From Gammaproteobacteria bacterium (GTDB lineage Bacteria > Gemmatimonadota > Gemmatimonadetes > Longimicrobiales > Gaopeijiaceae), in assembly GCA_024638345.1 (NCBI GenBank), contig JAHEKL010000165.1:1-6474 (forward strand): a stretch of 6,474 nt of DNA. The letters are read 5' to 3'. The translations under genes and the position numbers were made by a program. The notes under the pieces were generated by a model. It was not told the DNA's origin. It searched no databases and saw only the letters and a list, made by a program, of their open reading frames with translations. Positions 5,296 through 6,474 of the stretch are shown here, piece by piece (within the stretch, counting starts at the first letter, position 1; each line of letters begins with the position of its first letter).

Positions 5296-6387
5296 ATGAA
5301 TGAGCGAACGCGGGACAAGCGCACCATGGGGCTCGGTTCCCCAGCCCTTTGCCGGCTCGCTCTAGCGGGCGTGCTCCTGACGGCTGGCTGCGGCGTGGAC
5401 CTCCCTGAGAGCGGTGGCGAAGCGGCCGCAGGAGACCCGGGCGTGAACCCCGCGATGATCCGCGGCTCGGGTCCGGGGGCGGGCGAGAGCCTCGCCGAGT
5501 CTGGTGCGGCGCGGCTCTTCCCGGACCTCGAAGCCTTTTCCGCGCTTCCGAGCTCGCCTCGCCGCAACGCCTCGAGCGAGTTCTGGGAGCATTGGGGAGA
5601 CGGACAGGCGGAGCTCTCCGGGTATCGCGTCACCCTGTCGCGCTACGGCGAGCCCAGGGACGCAACCCTCTCGTTGATCTACGTCACCGAGCCGCACGAT
5701 CGAAGGACCTGGATCAAGGACAACGCCGTCGCGGAGCCTCACAGGGTCGAGGTCCTCAAGCTCATCCGCAGCATGCAGTTCATGACGGGCATCTACCCCT
5801 ATTTCGTCATGGGGACCACGTTTGCCCCCGTCGACGCGTGGATGGACCATCGATTTCAACCCGTGCGGATCAACCTCGACGTCCAGGAGTGGTGTGGTAG
5901 CGTCTCTCATCGTGTCCTGCCCGGAGCGGGTGAGGTGCGGTCCCTTCGACTGTCGTACTTCGAGGACGAGGGAGAGACGCGGAGCGAGCTCGAGGTCGGC
6001 GAGGGCACGCTCTACGAGGATGCGTTGCTGATCCAGCTGCGGGAGCTGGATGGTCCCTTCAACGGTGGTGAGGCCTGGGAGGGCCCGCTCGTCCGAGAGC
6101 TCTGGAGCCTACGTAGCGGACATCGAGAAGTCCACGCCGTCCCGGCGACCATCACCCGTTCCGACGCCCGGCGGGGCGATGTGGCGGTCACCCGGTTCCG
6201 GCTCGACACGGGTGACTATTGGCGAACGTACGACATCGAGAAGAGCGCTCCACGCCGCGTATTGGGCTGGGAGACCTCGACCGGTGAGATCGCCGAGATC
6301 CTTCAGACCGAGCGTCTTCCCTACTGGACCCTGAACGGGTCCGGGGACGAGCGTTATCGTCGGTCGTTGGGGCTGGACCAGGGATGA
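5296..6387 (+). CDS. Conserved lipoprotein of unknown function
   Basis: A 363-residue protein with a lipoprotein signal (R4-R9 basic, hydrophobic 18-30, TAGC with C32 as the lipidation site) and a low-complexity Gly/Ala/Ser linker to about residue 75. The conserved body has FWEHW (96-100), GYRVTLSRYGEPRDA (109-123), LIYVTEP (127-133), VLKLIRSMQFMTGIYPY (153-169) and VQEWCG (196-201). I recall a widespread family, frequent in Bacteroidota, with the same order of motifs (FW..W, RYGE.R, LIYVTE, LK.....F.TGIYPY, QEWCG). Some entries are labelled septum formation inhibitor Maf, but the sequence does not look like the Maf nucleotide pyrophosphatase, so that label is not used here. The function is unknown. 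The start at ATG 5296 has AGGAG 8 nt upstream, overlapping the previous stop. An in-frame open frame extends back to 4309 but is a shadow across the preceding gene. The stop overlaps the next start. Confidence 0.85.
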   Translation: MNERTRDKRTMGLGSPALCRLALAGVLLTAGCGVDLPESGGEAAAGDPGVNPAMIRGSGPGAGESLAESGAARLFPDLEAFSALPSSPRRNASSEFWEHWGDGQAELSGYRVTLSRYGEPRDATLSLIYVTEPHDRRTWIKDNAVAEPHRVEVLKLIRSMQFMTGIYPYFVMGTTFAPVDAWMDHRFQPVRINLDVQEWCGSVSHRVLPGAGEVRSLRLSYFEDEGETRSELEVGEGTLYEDALLIQLRELDGPFNGGEAWEGPLVRELWSLRSGHREVHAVPATITRSDARRGDVAVTRFRLDTGDYWRTYDIEKSAPRRVLGWETSTGEIAEILQTERLPYWTLNGSGDERYRRSLGLDQG

Positions 6388-6474
6388 GCGACAGCCTCGG
6401 GGTGGGGAGCGGTTCGCGACCACGCGCCTACGACTCCGCATCCCTCGACTACCAAGAGGCCTCCGAGCGTTTTT
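6384..6474 (+). CDS. Start of an unidentified gene (cut by right edge)
   Basis: An ATG at 6384 overlaps the lipoprotein stop as ATGA, and the frame stays open to the window end for 30 codons (begins MSDSLGVGSGSRPRAYD, then SASLDYQEASERF). AGGG lies directly before the ATG and GGA slightly further up, a usable but poorly spaced ribosome binding site, as expected for a translationally coupled gene. The residues are polar, with no signal peptide, so the product is probably cytoplasmic. Too little is present to name a family. The tight coupling places it in the same operon as the two exported proteins before it. Confidence 0.55.
   Translation, partial: MSDSLGVGSGSRPRAYDSASLDYQEASERF

Overview
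The window is a high-GC bacterial segment with eight genes, two of them cut by the window edges. Three products carry plausible Sec or lipoprotein signals. Together with the abundance of propeller and M28-type secreted proteins, this suggests a Gram-negative, Gemmatimonadota-like or related environmental lineage. That placement is a guess from gene content, not a marker-based assignment. There are no RNA genes, CRISPR arrays, insertion sequences or phage genes.

Left part (1-1877): the first 58 codons of a sugar- or choline-phosphate-type nucleotidyltransferase run off the left edge on the minus strand. It is divergent from a winged-helix ArsR-like regulator (261-863). The 86-bp gap between them holds a strong sigma70-like promoter, with a GATCG inverted repeat lying across its -10 box. 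Downstream, with its own strong ribosome binding site, is a beta-hydroxyacid dehydrogenase of the 3-hydroxyisobutyrate dehydrogenase / tartronate semialdehyde reductase type (978-1877).

Middle part (1882-4361, minus strand): a lipoprotein beta-propeller of the TolB/PD40 type is followed by a secreted M28 metallopeptidase with a C-terminal PDZ domain. They are joined by a GTGA stop/start overlap, so they are probably translationally coupled and may act together on peptides at the cell envelope. The peptidase gene converges on the dehydrogenase gene with only 4 bp between the stop codons, and both stops lie in one small hairpin.

Right part (4625-6474, plus strand): a tightly packed operon runs divergently from the propeller gene across a 263-bp region rich in short palindromes. 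Its first gene encodes an exported histidine-rich protein of unknown function with regularly spaced HxxHV motifs and one EF-hand-like loop. The second encodes a lipoprotein of an uncharacterised conserved family. The third starts at an ATGA overlap and is cut by the right edge. This operon is the least understood part of the window and the best candidate for an undescribed envelope system.
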